Source: Variovorax flavidus
GTDB lineage: Bacteria > Pseudomonadota > Gammaproteobacteria > Burkholderiales > Burkholderiaceae_C
Direction of reading: 5' to 3'
DNA: 64,000 bases
Assembly (NCBI RefSeq): GCF_030317145.1
Contig: NZ_JASZYE010000010.1
Span: 1-64,000, forward strand
Both the position numbers and the translations under genes were made by a program. A model generated the notes under the pieces. That model searched no databases, was not told the origin of the DNA, and saw only the letters and a list, made by a program, of their open reading frames with translations. This document shows, piece after piece, positions 40,730 to 58,265 of the stretch (position 1 is its first letter; each line of letters starts with the position of its first letter).

Positions 40730-41425
40730 TTATACAGCGCTTCTGCGCCCTCTCGAAAGATCAACGCCGAGTTGCTTCAGTTTTCGATAAAGGTGGGTGC
40801 GCTCGAGGCCGGTCTTCTCGGCCACGCGCGTCATCGAGCCGTTCTCCATCGCAAGGTGGAACTCGAAGTAGGCCTTCTCGAAACCGTCTCGTGCATCGCG
40901 CAGCGGACGGTCCAGGTCGAAGCTCTGCGTGGACTGCGGCCCTAGATCCGCGGGCGGCAGCTGATGGACGGCGGGCACCAGCGCGCTGTCGCCCACCGTC
41001 GTGACCACCGCGGCGAAACTGCTCGCGGGCGGCACCACGCTGGCCGCTGCGCGCCGTGCGCTTTCGCGCGCAAGGCCTTGCTCGACGGCCTTCAACAGCT
41101 TCTGCAAGGTGATGGGCTTTTCGAGGAACGCGAAGGCGCCGATGCGTGTGGCATCGACCGCCGTATCGATCGTGGCGTGGCCGCTCATCATGACGACGGG
41201 CATGCTCAGCAGGCCGGCCGCGGACCACTCCTTGAGGAGCGTCACGCCGTCGGTGTCGGGCATCCAGATGTCAAGGAGAACCAGGTCAGGACGGGCACGC
41301 TGTCGAGCGGCGCGCGCTTCGGCTGCGTTCTCGGCGAGTTCCACGTTGTGGCCTTCGTCATTGAGAATTTCGAAGAGCAGGTCTCGAATGCCCAGCTCGT
41401 CGTCGACCACGAGGATGTTTGCCAT
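40730..41425 (-). CDS. NtrX-like response regulator without an AAA+ domain
   Basis: A 231-residue regulator with a receiver domain (acid pair DD at 8-9, phospho-accepting D52 in LLDIWMPD, Lys in EKPIT) and a C-terminal Fis-type helix-turn-helix (MTRVAEKTGLERTHLYRKLKQLGV). The central sigma-54 AAA+ domain of classical NtrX is missing; a low-complexity linker of about 60 residues replaces it. It therefore probably does not activate sigma-54 promoters directly. It is the partner of the sensor kinase 78 bases upstream. Confidence 0.85.
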   Translation of the reverse strand: MANILVVDDELGIRDLLFEILNDEGHNVELAENAAEARAARQRARPDLVLLDIWMPDTDGVTLLKEWSAAGLLSMPVVMMSGHATIDTAVDATRIGAFAFLEKPITLQKLLKAVEQGLARESARRAAASVVPPASSFAAVVTTVGDSALVPAVHQLPPADLGPQSTQSFDLDRPLRDARDGFEKAYFEFHLAMENGSMTRVAEKTGLERTHLYRKLKQLGVDLSRGRRSAV

Positions 41426-41503
41426 TTGTGCTTAGTTGTGCGCCGTGTGTCTTATAGGTGAGAGGTCCGTTTGCCGGTCCGTCGCCCGGCACTTCGGGGT
41501 GCT

Positions 41504-43834
41504 TCAGGTGATGGGTGACTTCGAATCTTCGGTGTAAGCGACCGCTCCCTGCGGCTCAGCTGCAAGCGCGAATGATAACGAGACTTGTGCCCCTGCCACA
41601 GCCCCATCGACTAGGCGGTTGGAAAGTTCGATGCGCGCGCCGTGCTCGTCGGCGATTTTCTTGACGACCGCCAGGCCCAGTCCGGTGCCTTTGGACTTCG
41701 TCGTGACGTAGGGCTCGAAGGCGCGCTTGAGAATGTTCTCTGCAAAGCCGGTGCCACTGTCCTGCACGGTGAGGCGCACGCGCTGGCCGGAATCGGAGAG
41801 TCGCGTGCGGATGACGACTTCGCCCGGCTGCCCGGTGCGATGGGCTGTCACCTCCGCCGCATCCTGCGCGTTTTGCAACAGGTTGTGAATGACCTGGCGG
41901 ATCTGCTGGGCGTCCGCGCGGATGGGCCGGCACCGCTCGTCCAGCTCCGAACGCAGCGCGACGCTCGCGTGGTGGTCCGGCGGATACAGGTGCAGGACAT
42001 CGGCCACGAGGGCGTTCAGGTCGACCGGCTTCAGCTCGGCCGCGGGCAGGCGCGCATAGTCGCGAAACTCGTTGACCAGCCGCTTCATGGCATCGACCTG
42101 GTCGACGATGGTCTTGACGGATTTGGTGAGGATCGCCTGCTCGGGCGATGCGACCTTGCCCGAGAGCTTCATCTCGAGGCGCTCCGCAGACAACTGGATC
42201 GGCGTCAGCGGATTCTTGATCTCGTGCGCAAGGCGGCGCGCCACTTCACCCCAGGCCTGCGCGCGCTGGGCGGAGACGATCTCCGAGATGTCATCGAACA
42301 CCAGGAGTCTTGCGGAATCGGGCAGCTCGGCCCCGCGCGCCACGATGTTGATGGCGTCTTCGCCCATGGCGTCGCCTTCGGCGTGCAGCTCGAAGGCATG
42401 CTGCCAGTGGTCGAGCCCGTGCTGCATGCGCTCGACCTCGAAGTCGTCGAACTGTTGCTGCACGTTCTGAGCGAATTCGCCCAGTCCGGGCACGTCGGCC
42501 AGTGGCTGGCCCTCGAAGGCGGCCAGCGGCGCACGCAGCACGCGCGTCGCGCCCGGGTTGGTCGAGTGGATGACGCCGCGGGTGTCGAGCACGATCACGC
42601 CCGAGGTCAGGTTGTCGAGGATGGTCTGCAGGTTGGACCGGGCCGCATCCAGTTCACCCATGGTCTTTTCGACCGCGCCGCGCGCGTCCGCCAGTTGCTG
42701 GGTCATGACGGCGAAGGAGCGCGTGAGGCCGCCCAGCTCGTCCTTGCCCTGCAGGACGGCCGTGGGCCGCAGGTCGCCACCGGCCACCTGCCGCACCCCA
42801 TCGGCCAGCACCAGCAGCGGCCGCGCGAGCTGGTTGCCGAACAGCACGGCGAGCAGCACGGCACCGAACACTGCCAGGAACAAGGTCAGCGTGAGCGTGC
42901 CGATATACATCCGCCGCAGACCCTCGCGGGCGAGCGCCCGTTCCTGGTACTCGCGGTTGGCCTCCTGCACGGCCAGCGCATTCGCCACCACGGCGGGAGG
43001 CAGCGGCTGGGTGACCTGGAGGAAGCGCGGCTCGGTGTTGAACTCGAAGCCTTGCCGCTGGACCAGCGCGAGCGCGCGGACGTTCGCCGGCGGCGGCGCG
43101 GCGGCGCCCGGGGCGGGCGTTTCGTCGAGTCCTTCTATATGAGCGATGGCGCGGTCGGCCCGCACCTGCCGGAGTTGCTGCGGCGAAGGGCGCTCCGGGT
43201 TGAGCTGGAAGCGCGACAGCCCCGCGCCGGCCACGAGTTGTCCATTGCCGGTCCAGAGCACGACGTCGGTTGCGCCGAGCTGGTCCCGGATGCGCTCGAG
43301 CACCAGGCCGGCGCCGGCGTCGGAAACATTGGCCAGTTGGCCGCTGGCCGACTTGGTCTTGTTCATCAGGTCTTCCGACAGCGAGTCCAGCGTGGCGCGG
43401 CCAAGGTTGAGGCCGGCGTCGAGCGCCCCCTCGACCTTGACGTCGAACCAGCTTTCGATCGACCGGGCGACGAACTGATAGGACACGACGTACACCAGCA
43501 TGCCGGGCACGACGCCGACCAGCGCGAAGATGGCGGCCAGCTTGATCAGCAGGCGGCTGCCGAACTTGCCTTGCCGCAAACGCCGCAGCAGCCTGAACGC
43601 CACCCATCCGATGACGAGCACCAGCACCACCGCCACGACGACGTTGATGCCGAAGAGGCGCGCGTAGTTGCGCTCGTAGAAGGCGCGGTTGTTGGTGGCC
43701 TGCGCCAGCAGGAACATGAGCACGAGGCCGATGGCCGTCACCAGCGCCGCGCCGGCGCCGAGGGCCCAGCGGCGGGCACGGGAGCGCCGCACCGCCTGCG
43801 GCGGCCGGTTGCCACCGCGCGAATCGGTGCTCAC
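41504..43834 (-). CDS. NtrY-like membrane sensor histidine kinase
   Basis: A 776-residue kinase. Hydrophobic segments near residues 22-45, 55-77, 90-112 and about 315-340 flank a periplasmic region, followed by HAMP, a PAS domain (SNLQTILDNLTSGVIVLDTRG), the H-box with phospho-accepting H537 in ARRLAHEIKNPLTPIQL, and a HATPase domain (NLLQNAQDA, GTGLGLAVVKK). The order is that of NtrY, which senses redox or nitrogen-related cues in several proteobacteria; the cue here is unknown. Translation starts at GTG (43834), overlapping the DUF4390 stop as GTGA. The frame is open further upstream but inside DUF4390 and without similarity. Confidence 0.88.
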   Translation of the reverse strand: MSTDSRGGNRPPQAVRRSRARRWALGAGAALVTAIGLVLMFLLAQATNNRAFYERNYARLFGINVVVAVVLVLVIGWVAFRLLRRLRQGKFGSRLLIKLAAIFALVGVVPGMLVYVVSYQFVARSIESWFDVKVEGALDAGLNLGRATLDSLSEDLMNKTKSASGQLANVSDAGAGLVLERIRDQLGATDVVLWTGNGQLVAGAGLSRFQLNPERPSPQQLRQVRADRAIAHIEGLDETPAPGAAAPPPANVRALALVQRQGFEFNTEPRFLQVTQPLPPAVVANALAVQEANREYQERALAREGLRRMYIGTLTLTLFLAVFGAVLLAVLFGNQLARPLLVLADGVRQVAGGDLRPTAVLQGKDELGGLTRSFAVMTQQLADARGAVEKTMGELDAARSNLQTILDNLTSGVIVLDTRGVIHSTNPGATRVLRAPLAAFEGQPLADVPGLGEFAQNVQQQFDDFEVERMQHGLDHWQHAFELHAEGDAMGEDAINIVARGAELPDSARLLVFDDISEIVSAQRAQAWGEVARRLAHEIKNPLTPIQLSAERLEMKLSGKVASPEQAILTKSVKTIVDQVDAMKRLVNEFRDYARLPAAELKPVDLNALVADVLHLYPPDHHASVALRSELDERCRPIRADAQQIRQVIHNLLQNAQDAAEVTAHRTGQPGEVVIRTRLSDSGQRVRLTVQDSGTGFAENILKRAFEPYVTTKSKGTGLGLAVVKKIADEHGARIELSNRLVDGAVAGAQVSLSFALAAEPQGAVAYTEDSKSPIT

Positions 43835-44409
43835 TTCGCCTTCTCCAGCGGCAGCCGGATGCTCTTCTCGATGGAGATATTCCAGTCCGATTGGCCGAAG
43901 GCGGTGATCTGGAAGGGCCGCGGAAGCTGCGAGGTGTCGAGCCTGAAGCGGAAGGTCACGGGGTGGATGCCCTCGTCGCCGATGTCGGCGGCGTCGCCAA
44001 GGCGCATCCGGCCCACCCGGCGCACGCCGTCGAGGGCGTCGGCCAGGGTGTCGAAGTTCTGGTTCAGCGAGACGCCGAAGCCTGCGTTGGTGATGGGCAC
44101 GGGAGACACGTTGAGCCGCCACCGGCGGCTGAGGGGCTGGTAGGCGAGCCGCATGTGCCGGGTCGCCTGTGCAACTTTGAGATCGGTCCAGTACCAGCGT
44201 TCCCGGTACAGCTCGGCGTCGGCCACGAAATAGATGGCGATCCCCTTTTCGAGCACCTCCTCGACCGAGGGCGGCAGTTCGAACTGGACCTGTGCGGTGA
44301 AGTAAACACCGTCGTCCGCTTGCTCCAGACGCATCTGCGTCACCGCCGCCCCGTGGGGGTCGGCGGCCGCCAATCCGGGCAGGCATGCCAGGAGCCCGAC
44401 GAGCATCAT
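43831..44409 (-). CDS. DUF4390 domain protein, exported
   Basis: About 192 residues with a signal peptide (MMLVGLLACLPGLAAAD) and a single DUF4390 domain: VYFTAQVQFELPPSVEEVLEKG, YWTDLKVAQATRHMRLAYQPLSRRW and LDTSQLPRPFQITAFGQSDW. This domain is characteristic of beta- and gammaproteobacteria and always sits beside rsmB and ntrYX. Function is unknown. Its start could be the ATG at 44409 or the GTG two codons earlier; upstream is the rsmB 3' end. The stop overlaps the kinase start. Confidence 0.8.
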   Translation of the reverse strand: MMLVGLLACLPGLAAADPHGAAVTQMRLEQADDGVYFTAQVQFELPPSVEEVLEKGIAIYFVADAELYRERWYWTDLKVAQATRHMRLAYQPLSRRWRLNVSPVPITNAGFGVSLNQNFDTLADALDGVRRVGRMRLGDAADIGDEGIHPVTFRFRLDTSQLPRPFQITAFGQSDWNISIEKSIRLPLEKAK

Positions 44410-44446
44410 CAGCACGGCCAGCCAGGCCGGGCCGGGTTGGTCAGCG

Positions 44447-45853
44447 CTAGAGCTTCTCGAGCAGGGCGTAGAAGAAACCGTCGTGATCACCCAACGGATT
44501 GTCCGGGACGCCACGCGCATTCACCCCGCTTTGGGGTAGCAAATGGCCCGGCGAGGGCAGCAAACGGGCATCGGTGTTGTGTGCAAGGAACGCCTCAATC
44601 TGGTGCGAGCCTTCCTCGCGAAACACCGAACAGGTGCAATACAGCAGCCGGCCGCCCTGCCGGACCAGCGGCCAGAGCCCTGCCAGCAGCATCGCCTGTT
44701 GCAGCGCCAGCTGTTCGATGTCGCTTTCCCGGCGCAGCCACCGGACGTCGGGGTGCCGGCGGACGATGCCCGAAGCGGTGCACGGGGCGTCGAGCAGGAT
44801 GGCGTCGAAGGGCACGCCATCCCACCATTGCGCCGGGCGCGAGGCGTCGGCGACGACGACCTTGGCGCTCATCGAGAGCCGCGCCAGGGTTTCGTCGATG
44901 CGCCGGCTGCGGGCGGCATCGACTTCCAGCGCCGTGACCTCGATGGTCCCAGGGGCCGCGAATTCGAGCAGGTGCGCCGTCTTGCCGCCCGGCGCCGCAC
45001 ACGCGTCGAGCACCCGCATGGGCGACGGGCCTTGCGGCCGGAGGCCGTCGAGCAACAAGGGGGCGGCGAGTTGCGCAGCCGCGTCTTGCACCGAGAACTC
45101 GCCCTCGGGGAAGCCCGGGAGCTGCTGGACCGGGCGCGCGCGCGCCAGCTGCAGCCCGCTGGGGCCGACGGGCACTGCCTGCAGCCTGGCTGCCTCCAGG
45201 GCACGCTGGAAGGACGCCACGTCGGTCTTGCGCACGTTCACGCGGAGCGTCATCGGCGCCTGCATGTTGTCGGCCGACAGCACACGCTGCCATTCGCGCG
45301 GGTGATCGCGCTTGAGGCGCTCGATCCACCAGCGCGGGTGATTCCACTGCGCGACCGGCTCGCGCTCGGTGGCGGCGACGAGTTCATCGCGCTCGCGCAG
45401 GAAGCGTCGCAGGCAGGCGTTGATGAAGCTCGCCTGGGCACGGGTTCCCGGATTGCGCTTGGCGGCCTCGACCGCCTGGTCGACCAGCGTGAAGGGTTCG
45501 TAGGGCGAGCGCGCGGCGTCCCACGCCAGCGCGAGGGCGGTGCAGAGCAACGCGTCGGCAGCGGGCGGCGGCGTGCGCTTGGCGAGCTGGCGGCGCAGCG
45601 CCTCGGCGCGACCGAGCCAGCGCAGCACCTGGAAGCCGAGCGCTTGCACGCCGGGGCGCAGGCCGGGTTCTACCGCCTCGAAGGCGACGGAACCCGACAC
45701 GCCGCTGCGGATCGAGGCGAGCGCCGCGGCGGTGAGCTGCAACTGCCGCCACAGTGGCGGCGAACCGGGTGAGCCGGGCGAAGCTGGAATGGAGTCTGGA
45801 GAATCTGGCAACTTGGGTCGATGGTAATAGCGGGAAACGCGGGGAACGCGCAC
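44447..45853 (-). CDS. rsmB: 16S rRNA (cytosine-967-C5)-methyltransferase
   Basis: A 468-residue enzyme that methylates C967 of 16S rRNA with S-adenosylmethionine. It has an N-terminal NusB-like RNA-binding domain (AKRNPGTRAQASFINACLRRFLRERDEL), a SAM-binding motif (VLDACAAPGGKTAHLL), and two catalytic cysteines in DAPCTASGIVRRHPDVRW and YCTCSVFREEG. Translation probably begins at GTG (45853), nine bases after the LemA-like gene. No ATG fits near the N-terminus; the Pro/Ser-rich first 35 residues make the exact start uncertain. Confidence 0.92.
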   Translation of the reverse strand: MRVPRVSRYYHRPKLPDSPDSIPASPGSPGSPPLWRQLQLTAAALASIRSGVSGSVAFEAVEPGLRPGVQALGFQVLRWLGRAEALRRQLAKRTPPPAADALLCTALALAWDAARSPYEPFTLVDQAVEAAKRNPGTRAQASFINACLRRFLRERDELVAATEREPVAQWNHPRWWIERLKRDHPREWQRVLSADNMQAPMTLRVNVRKTDVASFQRALEAARLQAVPVGPSGLQLARARPVQQLPGFPEGEFSVQDAAAQLAAPLLLDGLRPQGPSPMRVLDACAAPGGKTAHLLEFAAPGTIEVTALEVDAARSRRIDETLARLSMSAKVVVADASRPAQWWDGVPFDAILLDAPCTASGIVRRHPDVRWLRRESDIEQLALQQAMLLAGLWPLVRQGGRLLYCTCSVFREEGSHQIEAFLAHNTDARLLPSPGHLLPQSGVNARGVPDNPLGDHDGFFYALLEKL

Positions 45854-45862
45854 GCGCCGGGT

Positions 45863-46444
45863 TCAGTGCAGCGGGGCCGCCGGTCGGAGCTGCATGATCC
45901 ACGCCACCAGCACGGCCGGGAACTGGGTGATCGCAGCGTTGTATTGGGCGACAGCCAGATTGAACTGGCTGCGGGCGATTTCCGCCGCCGCGGACGGCTC
46001 GGGCCACGGAATGGGGGGGACGCCTTCGAACGGCTCGTCGTTGCCGTCGAGAGGGGCGGGACGCGAAAGGGTCCCATCGGCCTCGAAGCTGATCACCGCG
46101 TCGGGATGCATGCGTTGCCAGGCCGCGAGCAGGACGTGCAGGGCCGTGCCGAGCGCGGCGATGCCGGTCGGCTCGAGCGGTCGCAGGCGCGTCGTCGCCA
46201 GAAGGGTGGCAAGTTGGCCGGCCGCGGCGTTCAGCGAGGCACCCGACGCAGGCTCAGGCGAAGCGGGCGCCTCGGCCTCGCCGATGCGGGCCTGAACGAA
46301 ATCGAGCTGCCGCACCAATGCCGCATCGAGGGCCGCATACGCATGCAACGCGGCCGAGCGCAGGCGCATGAGCCGGTTGTACGCGCCCACAAACCAGAAA
46401 AGTGCCAGGGCGCCGGCGATCCAGTAGGGCCAGGATTCGGGCAT
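45863..46444 (-). CDS. LemA-like membrane-anchored protein
   Basis: A 193-residue protein with one N-terminal membrane helix (YWIAGALALFWFVGAYN) followed by helices with the LemA-type pattern YNRLMRLRSAALHAYAALDAALVRQLDFV and a later SQFNLAVAQYNAAITQFP. It lacks the strictly conserved DLIPNL motif, so it is a divergent member. It is the first gene before rsmB on the minus strand and follows the rpoBC terminator, so it starts its own unit. Function unknown. Confidence 0.7.
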   Translation of the reverse strand: MPESWPYWIAGALALFWFVGAYNRLMRLRSAALHAYAALDAALVRQLDFVQARIGEAEAPASPEPASGASLNAAAGQLATLLATTRLRPLEPTGIAALGTALHVLLAAWQRMHPDAVISFEADGTLSRPAPLDGNDEPFEGVPPIPWPEPSAAAEIARSQFNLAVAQYNAAITQFPAVLVAWIMQLRPAAPLH

Positions 46445-46474
46445 CGTGCTCACTCCTGTTCCAGGAAGAAAAAA

Positions 46475-46502
46475 GCCCCCCATCCGCAAGCGGAAGGGGG
46501 GC
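46475..46502 (-). terminator. Intrinsic terminator of the rpoBC transcript
   Basis: A G+C-rich stem GCCCCCC-TCCG paired with CGGA-GGGGGGC (46475-46486 with 46491-46502, one A-A mismatch) around the loop CAAG. On the minus strand it is followed by TTTTTTCTT. It lies 37 bases after the rpoC stop. Confidence 0.8.
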
Positions 46503-46538
46503 GCTGGATACCGGTCATTTACCGGTGATGCTAACCAG

Positions 46539-50774
<4,236 letters not shown>

Positions 50775-50795
50775 AAGACTCTTTCCCTTTTCAAA

Positions 50796-54920
<4,125 letters not shown>

Positions 54921-55126
54921 GAGAGCTCCGGAGCTTGAGATCTTCAGCGACGTGGTGAGGTGCCTGAGCACCACTCTCCTTGGCGGCTGGCCACTACCAG
55001 CCCTGGCGGACGGCGATGCGTTGCACATCGCCCGAACCAAGGGGGTCTTCTGCAGTCGGGGTCAGAAGACACTCAAAAACCGTCTCGGATCGGCAGTTTT
55101 TGGGTGCGCTCTGAAAGCGGCAAAGG

Positions 55127-55160
55127 CTGGAGGGCCTTTCGGCACACTCCAGCCCTCCAG
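55127..55160 (-). terminator. rplL-rpoB attenuator-type hairpin
   Basis: A perfect nine-base stem CTGGAGGGC / GCCCTCCAG just after the rplL stop, without a clean T-run. In E. coli a weak attenuator and RNase III site at the same place lower rpoB relative to ribosomal proteins; the same role is likely here. A second weak dyad, CAAAAAC/GTTTTTG (55074-55102), lies downstream in the same gap. Confidence 0.6.
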
Positions 55161-55170
55161 GGAGACTGAA

Positions 55171-55545
<375 letters not shown>

Positions 55546-55588
55546 TTTGATTTCCTAACAATTGGGTTGAATATTTCAAACGCAAGGC

Positions 55589-56119
55589 TCAAGCAGCTTG
55601 CGCTTCGGCCGGAGCTTCGGCCGGTGCTTCGCCACCACCACGCTTCTCGGCAAGCGCGGCCAGAACACGGGCCGTGCGCGAGATCGGGGATTGCATCAAG
55701 CCCAGCAGCTGTGCCAACAACACTTCCTTCGAAGGAATGCTGGCCAGTTGCTTCACGCCGTCGACGTCCAGGGCCTTGCCACCGAATGCGCCGCCGCGAA
55801 TCACCAACTTGTCGTTGGTCTTCGCGAAATCGGCCACCACCTTCGCGGCAGCCACAGCGTCTTCGGAGAAGCCATAGATCAGCGGACCGGTCATCTGGTC
55901 GCCAACAATCTCAAACGGGCTACCTGCGACAGCACGGCGGGCCAGCGTGTTCTTCAACACGCTGAGGCTCACGCCCTTGCTGCGCGCATCGTTGCGCAGT
56001 TTGGTCATATCGGCCACCGTGATGCCACGGTATTCCGCCATCACGAGCGTTTGAGCTTTTGCGGCGAGGCTGGTCACATCATTGATGACCGCTTCTTTCT
56101 CACTGCGATTCAGACTCAA
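55589..56119 (-). CDS. rplJ: Ribosomal protein L10
   Basis: A 176-residue stalk base protein that holds L7/L12 dimers and represses its own mRNA. VMAEYRGITVADMTKLRNDARSKG and the C-terminal Ala-rich tail fit the family. Translation starts at TTG (56119) with AAGGAG ahead of it. An unusual start suits the known autogenous translational control of this gene by the L10-L7/L12 complex at the leader upstream. Confidence 0.96.
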   Translation of the reverse strand: MSLNRSEKEAVINDVTSLAAKAQTLVMAEYRGITVADMTKLRNDARSKGVSLSVLKNTLARRAVAGSPFEIVGDQMTGPLIYGFSEDAVAAAKVVADFAKTNDKLVIRGGAFGGKALDVDGVKQLASIPSKEVLLAQLLGLMQSPISRTARVLAALAEKRGGGEAPAEAPAEAQAA

Positions 56120-56400
56120 GGTCTACTCCTTTTAATGCGCTCTCCGGCCTGAGCCTCGGAACGCGCTTCATGCAGCGACCAACTGTTTCGGAAACGAATT
56201 CCTTTGCAGCGGGATCGCCATCTGCGCTGGTTGTCCCACGAAAGGGTGGAACGATTAAGTGCAGCCTTCACTGCACGCCAGCGGTCTTGGATGGCCCGGG
56301 GCATCGAATGAACGACGCTCCGGCCCACCACTTCGCCCCGTCGCCTTTCGGCAGCGAGGCAAATTCATCAGGGCCCCGCCACAGCGAGACCCCTCATACA
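56120..56400 (-). ncRNA. Putative L10 leader (autoregulatory mRNA element of rplJL)
   Basis: The 281-base gap between rplA and rplJ is long for this operon. On the minus strand it contains CCAAGACCGCTGGCGTGCAG followed by GTGAAGGCTGCACTTAATCG, matching in style the conserved L10-leader core where L10-L7/L12 binds, and it ends at the AAGGAG ribosome site of rplJ. No gene is supported here. Confidence 0.6.
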
Positions 56401-57102
56401 TCAGCCTTGCGTGGCGATGGTTTGCGTGTCCACGCGGACACCCACACCCATCGTCGACGACACAGCCACCTTGCGCAGGTACAGGCCCTTGCTGGAAGCC
56501 GGCTTGGCCTTGACCAATGCGTCGACCAGCGCGGCGAGGTTGCCCTGCAGCTTTTCGGTGTCGAACGAACGACGACCGATCGTGCCGTGCACGATGCCTG
56601 CCTTGTCGACGCGGAACTGCACCTGGCCAGCCTTCGCGTTCTTGACGGCGGTCGCGACGTCGGGCGTCACGGTGCCAACCTTGGGGTTGGGCATCAAACC
56701 GCGCGGGCCGAGGATCTGGCCGAGCGTACCGACGACGCGCATCGCGTCCGGTGCGGCGATCACGACGTCGAAGGGCATGTCGCCAGCCTTCACCATCGCT
56801 GCCAGATCGTCCATGCCGACGATGTCGGCGCCGGCGGCCTTGGCTTCCTCAGCCTTGGCGCCCTGGGCGAACACAGCCACGCGCTTGGTCTTGCCGGTGC
56901 CGTTGGGCAGCACGACAGCGCCGCGAACGACCTGGTCGGACTTCTTCGCGTCGATGCCGAGTTGCACCGCGACGTCGATGGACTCATCGAACTTGGCGGT
57001 GGCGGCTTCCTTCACGAGACCGATGGCATCAGCGAGCGCGTACAGCTTGTTGCTGTCGACCTTGCCCACGAGGGCCTTTTGCTTCTTGGTGATCTTGGCC
57101 AT
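56401..57102 (-). CDS. rplA: Ribosomal protein L1
   Basis: A 233-residue protein of normal length. It begins MAKITKKQKALVGKVD, has GTGKTKRVAVFAQG and MPNPKVGTVTPDVATAV typical of L1, and ends in the conserved SSTMGVGVRVDTQT. It binds 23S rRNA at the E-site stalk and represses rplKA translation. Its ATG follows the rplK stop with no gap. Confidence 0.97.
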   Translation of the reverse strand: MAKITKKQKALVGKVDSNKLYALADAIGLVKEAATAKFDESIDVAVQLGIDAKKSDQVVRGAVVLPNGTGKTKRVAVFAQGAKAEEAKAAGADIVGMDDLAAMVKAGDMPFDVVIAAPDAMRVVGTLGQILGPRGLMPNPKVGTVTPDVATAVKNAKAGQVQFRVDKAGIVHGTIGRRSFDTEKLQGNLAALVDALVKAKPASSKGLYLRKVAVSSTMGVGVRVDTQTIATQG

Positions 57103-57534
57103 TTACACGCCCTCCACATTCACGCCCATGGAACGGGCAGAGCCGGCGATGGTGCGAACCGCGGCGTCCAGGTCGGCAGCCGTCAGGTCCTTCATCTTGG
57201 TCTTGGCGATCTCTTCGAGCTGTGCGCGCGTGATCTTGCCGACCTTGTCGGTGTGCGGACGGGCGGAACCCTTCTCGAGCTTGATGGCCTTCTTGATCAA
57301 GGTGATCGCCGGGGGCGTCTTGATGATGAAGGTGAAGCTCTTGTCGGCGAACGCGGTGATGACCACCGGCAGCGGCAGGCCCGGCTCGACGCCTTGGGTC
57401 TGCGCGTTGAACGCCTTGCAGAATTCCATGATGTTCAAACCGCGCTGGCCCAGTGCGGGACCGATGGGCGGTGACGGGTTGGCCTTACCAGCTGGCACTT
57501 GCAGCTTGATGAAGCCGACGATTTTTTTCGCCAT
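57103..57534 (-). CDS. rplK: Ribosomal protein L11
   Basis: A 143-residue protein with the family core FIKLQVPAGKANPSPPIGPALGQRG, including the conserved Pro-rich stretch, and the C-terminal SMGVNVEG. It binds the GTPase-associated centre of 23S rRNA and is needed for the stringent response. It is separated from nusG by 134 bases, which may hold the L1-binding site and a promoter; I could not identify either with confidence. Confidence 0.97.
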   Translation of the reverse strand: MAKKIVGFIKLQVPAGKANPSPPIGPALGQRGLNIMEFCKAFNAQTQGVEPGLPLPVVITAFADKSFTFIIKTPPAITLIKKAIKLEKGSARPHTDKVGKITRAQLEEIAKTKMKDLTAADLDAAVRTIAGSARSMGVNVEGV

Positions 57535-57668
57535 GCTTTGCTCCTTGCGGGTGATATCGCCTTGGCACTCGGCCGCGGCTCCCCGGGGTTAAACGACTCT
57601 TCGATCAGAGCCGCGCGCCGAGTCGGACAACGCGCGGCCGGAAAGGTTCCGGTCTTTCGACCGGGGGC

Positions 57669-58265
57669 TCAGGTCTTCTCGACCTGGCTGAATTCGAGTT
57701 CGACAGGCGTTGCGCGGCCGAAGATCATGACCGACACGCGCACCTTGCTCTTCTCGTAATTGACTTCCTCGACCGTGCCGTTGAAGTCGGTGAAAGGGCC
57801 TTCCTTGACGCGCACGAATTCGCCGACGACGAACTCCACCTTGTGGCGGGGCTTCTCGGTGCCCTGCTGCATCTGGCTGACGATGTCCTCGACTTCCTTC
57901 TGGGAGATCGGGGCCGGCCGGTTCTTCGCGCCGCCGACGAAACCGGTCACCTTGTTGGTGTGCTTCACCAGGTGCCAGCTTTCGTCGTCCATGATCATCT
58001 CGACCAGAACGTAGCCGGGGAAGAAGCGGCGCTCGGTGGTGCGCTTCTGGCCGTTCTTGATCTCGACCACTTCTTCGGTCGGAACCAGGATGCGGCCGAA
58101 CTTGTCCTGCATGCCGGCGCGGGCGATGCGCTCGGTGATGTTGCGCTCCACAGCCTTCTCCATGCCGGAATACGCGTGCACCACGTACCAGCGAAGATCG
58201 GGATGGGCGGGCGCGGCCAGCACGGACGTGCTTTCCGGGGTGGCTTCGACAGCGTCGTCAGTCAT
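57669..58265 (-). CDS. nusG: Transcription termination/antitermination factor NusG
   Basis: A 198-residue protein with the N-terminal NGN domain (RWYVVHAYSGMEKAVERNI, FGRILVPTEEVVEIKNGQKRT, FFPGYVLVEM) and the C-terminal KOW domain (FVVGEFVRVKEGPFTDFNGTV). It couples RNA polymerase to ribosomes and Rho. The start at 58265 overlaps the secE stop as TAATG. The first 22 residues (acidic, Ala/Ser-rich) are an extension beyond the E. coli protein. Confidence 0.96.
   Translation of the reverse strand: MTDDAVEATPESTSVLAAPAHPDLRWYVVHAYSGMEKAVERNITERIARAGMQDKFGRILVPTEEVVEIKNGQKRTTERRFFPGYVLVEMIMDDESWHLVKHTNKVTGFVGGAKNRPAPISQKEVEDIVSQMQQGTEKPRHKVEFVVGEFVRVKEGPFTDFNGTVEEVNYEKSKVRVSVMIFGRATPVELEFSQVEKT

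Noticed and set aside
41504..44386. Longer version of the NtrY-like kinase (960 codons)
   Set aside because: The extra 184 codons lie inside DUF4390; the GTG at 43834 overlaps its stop and precedes the first membrane helix.
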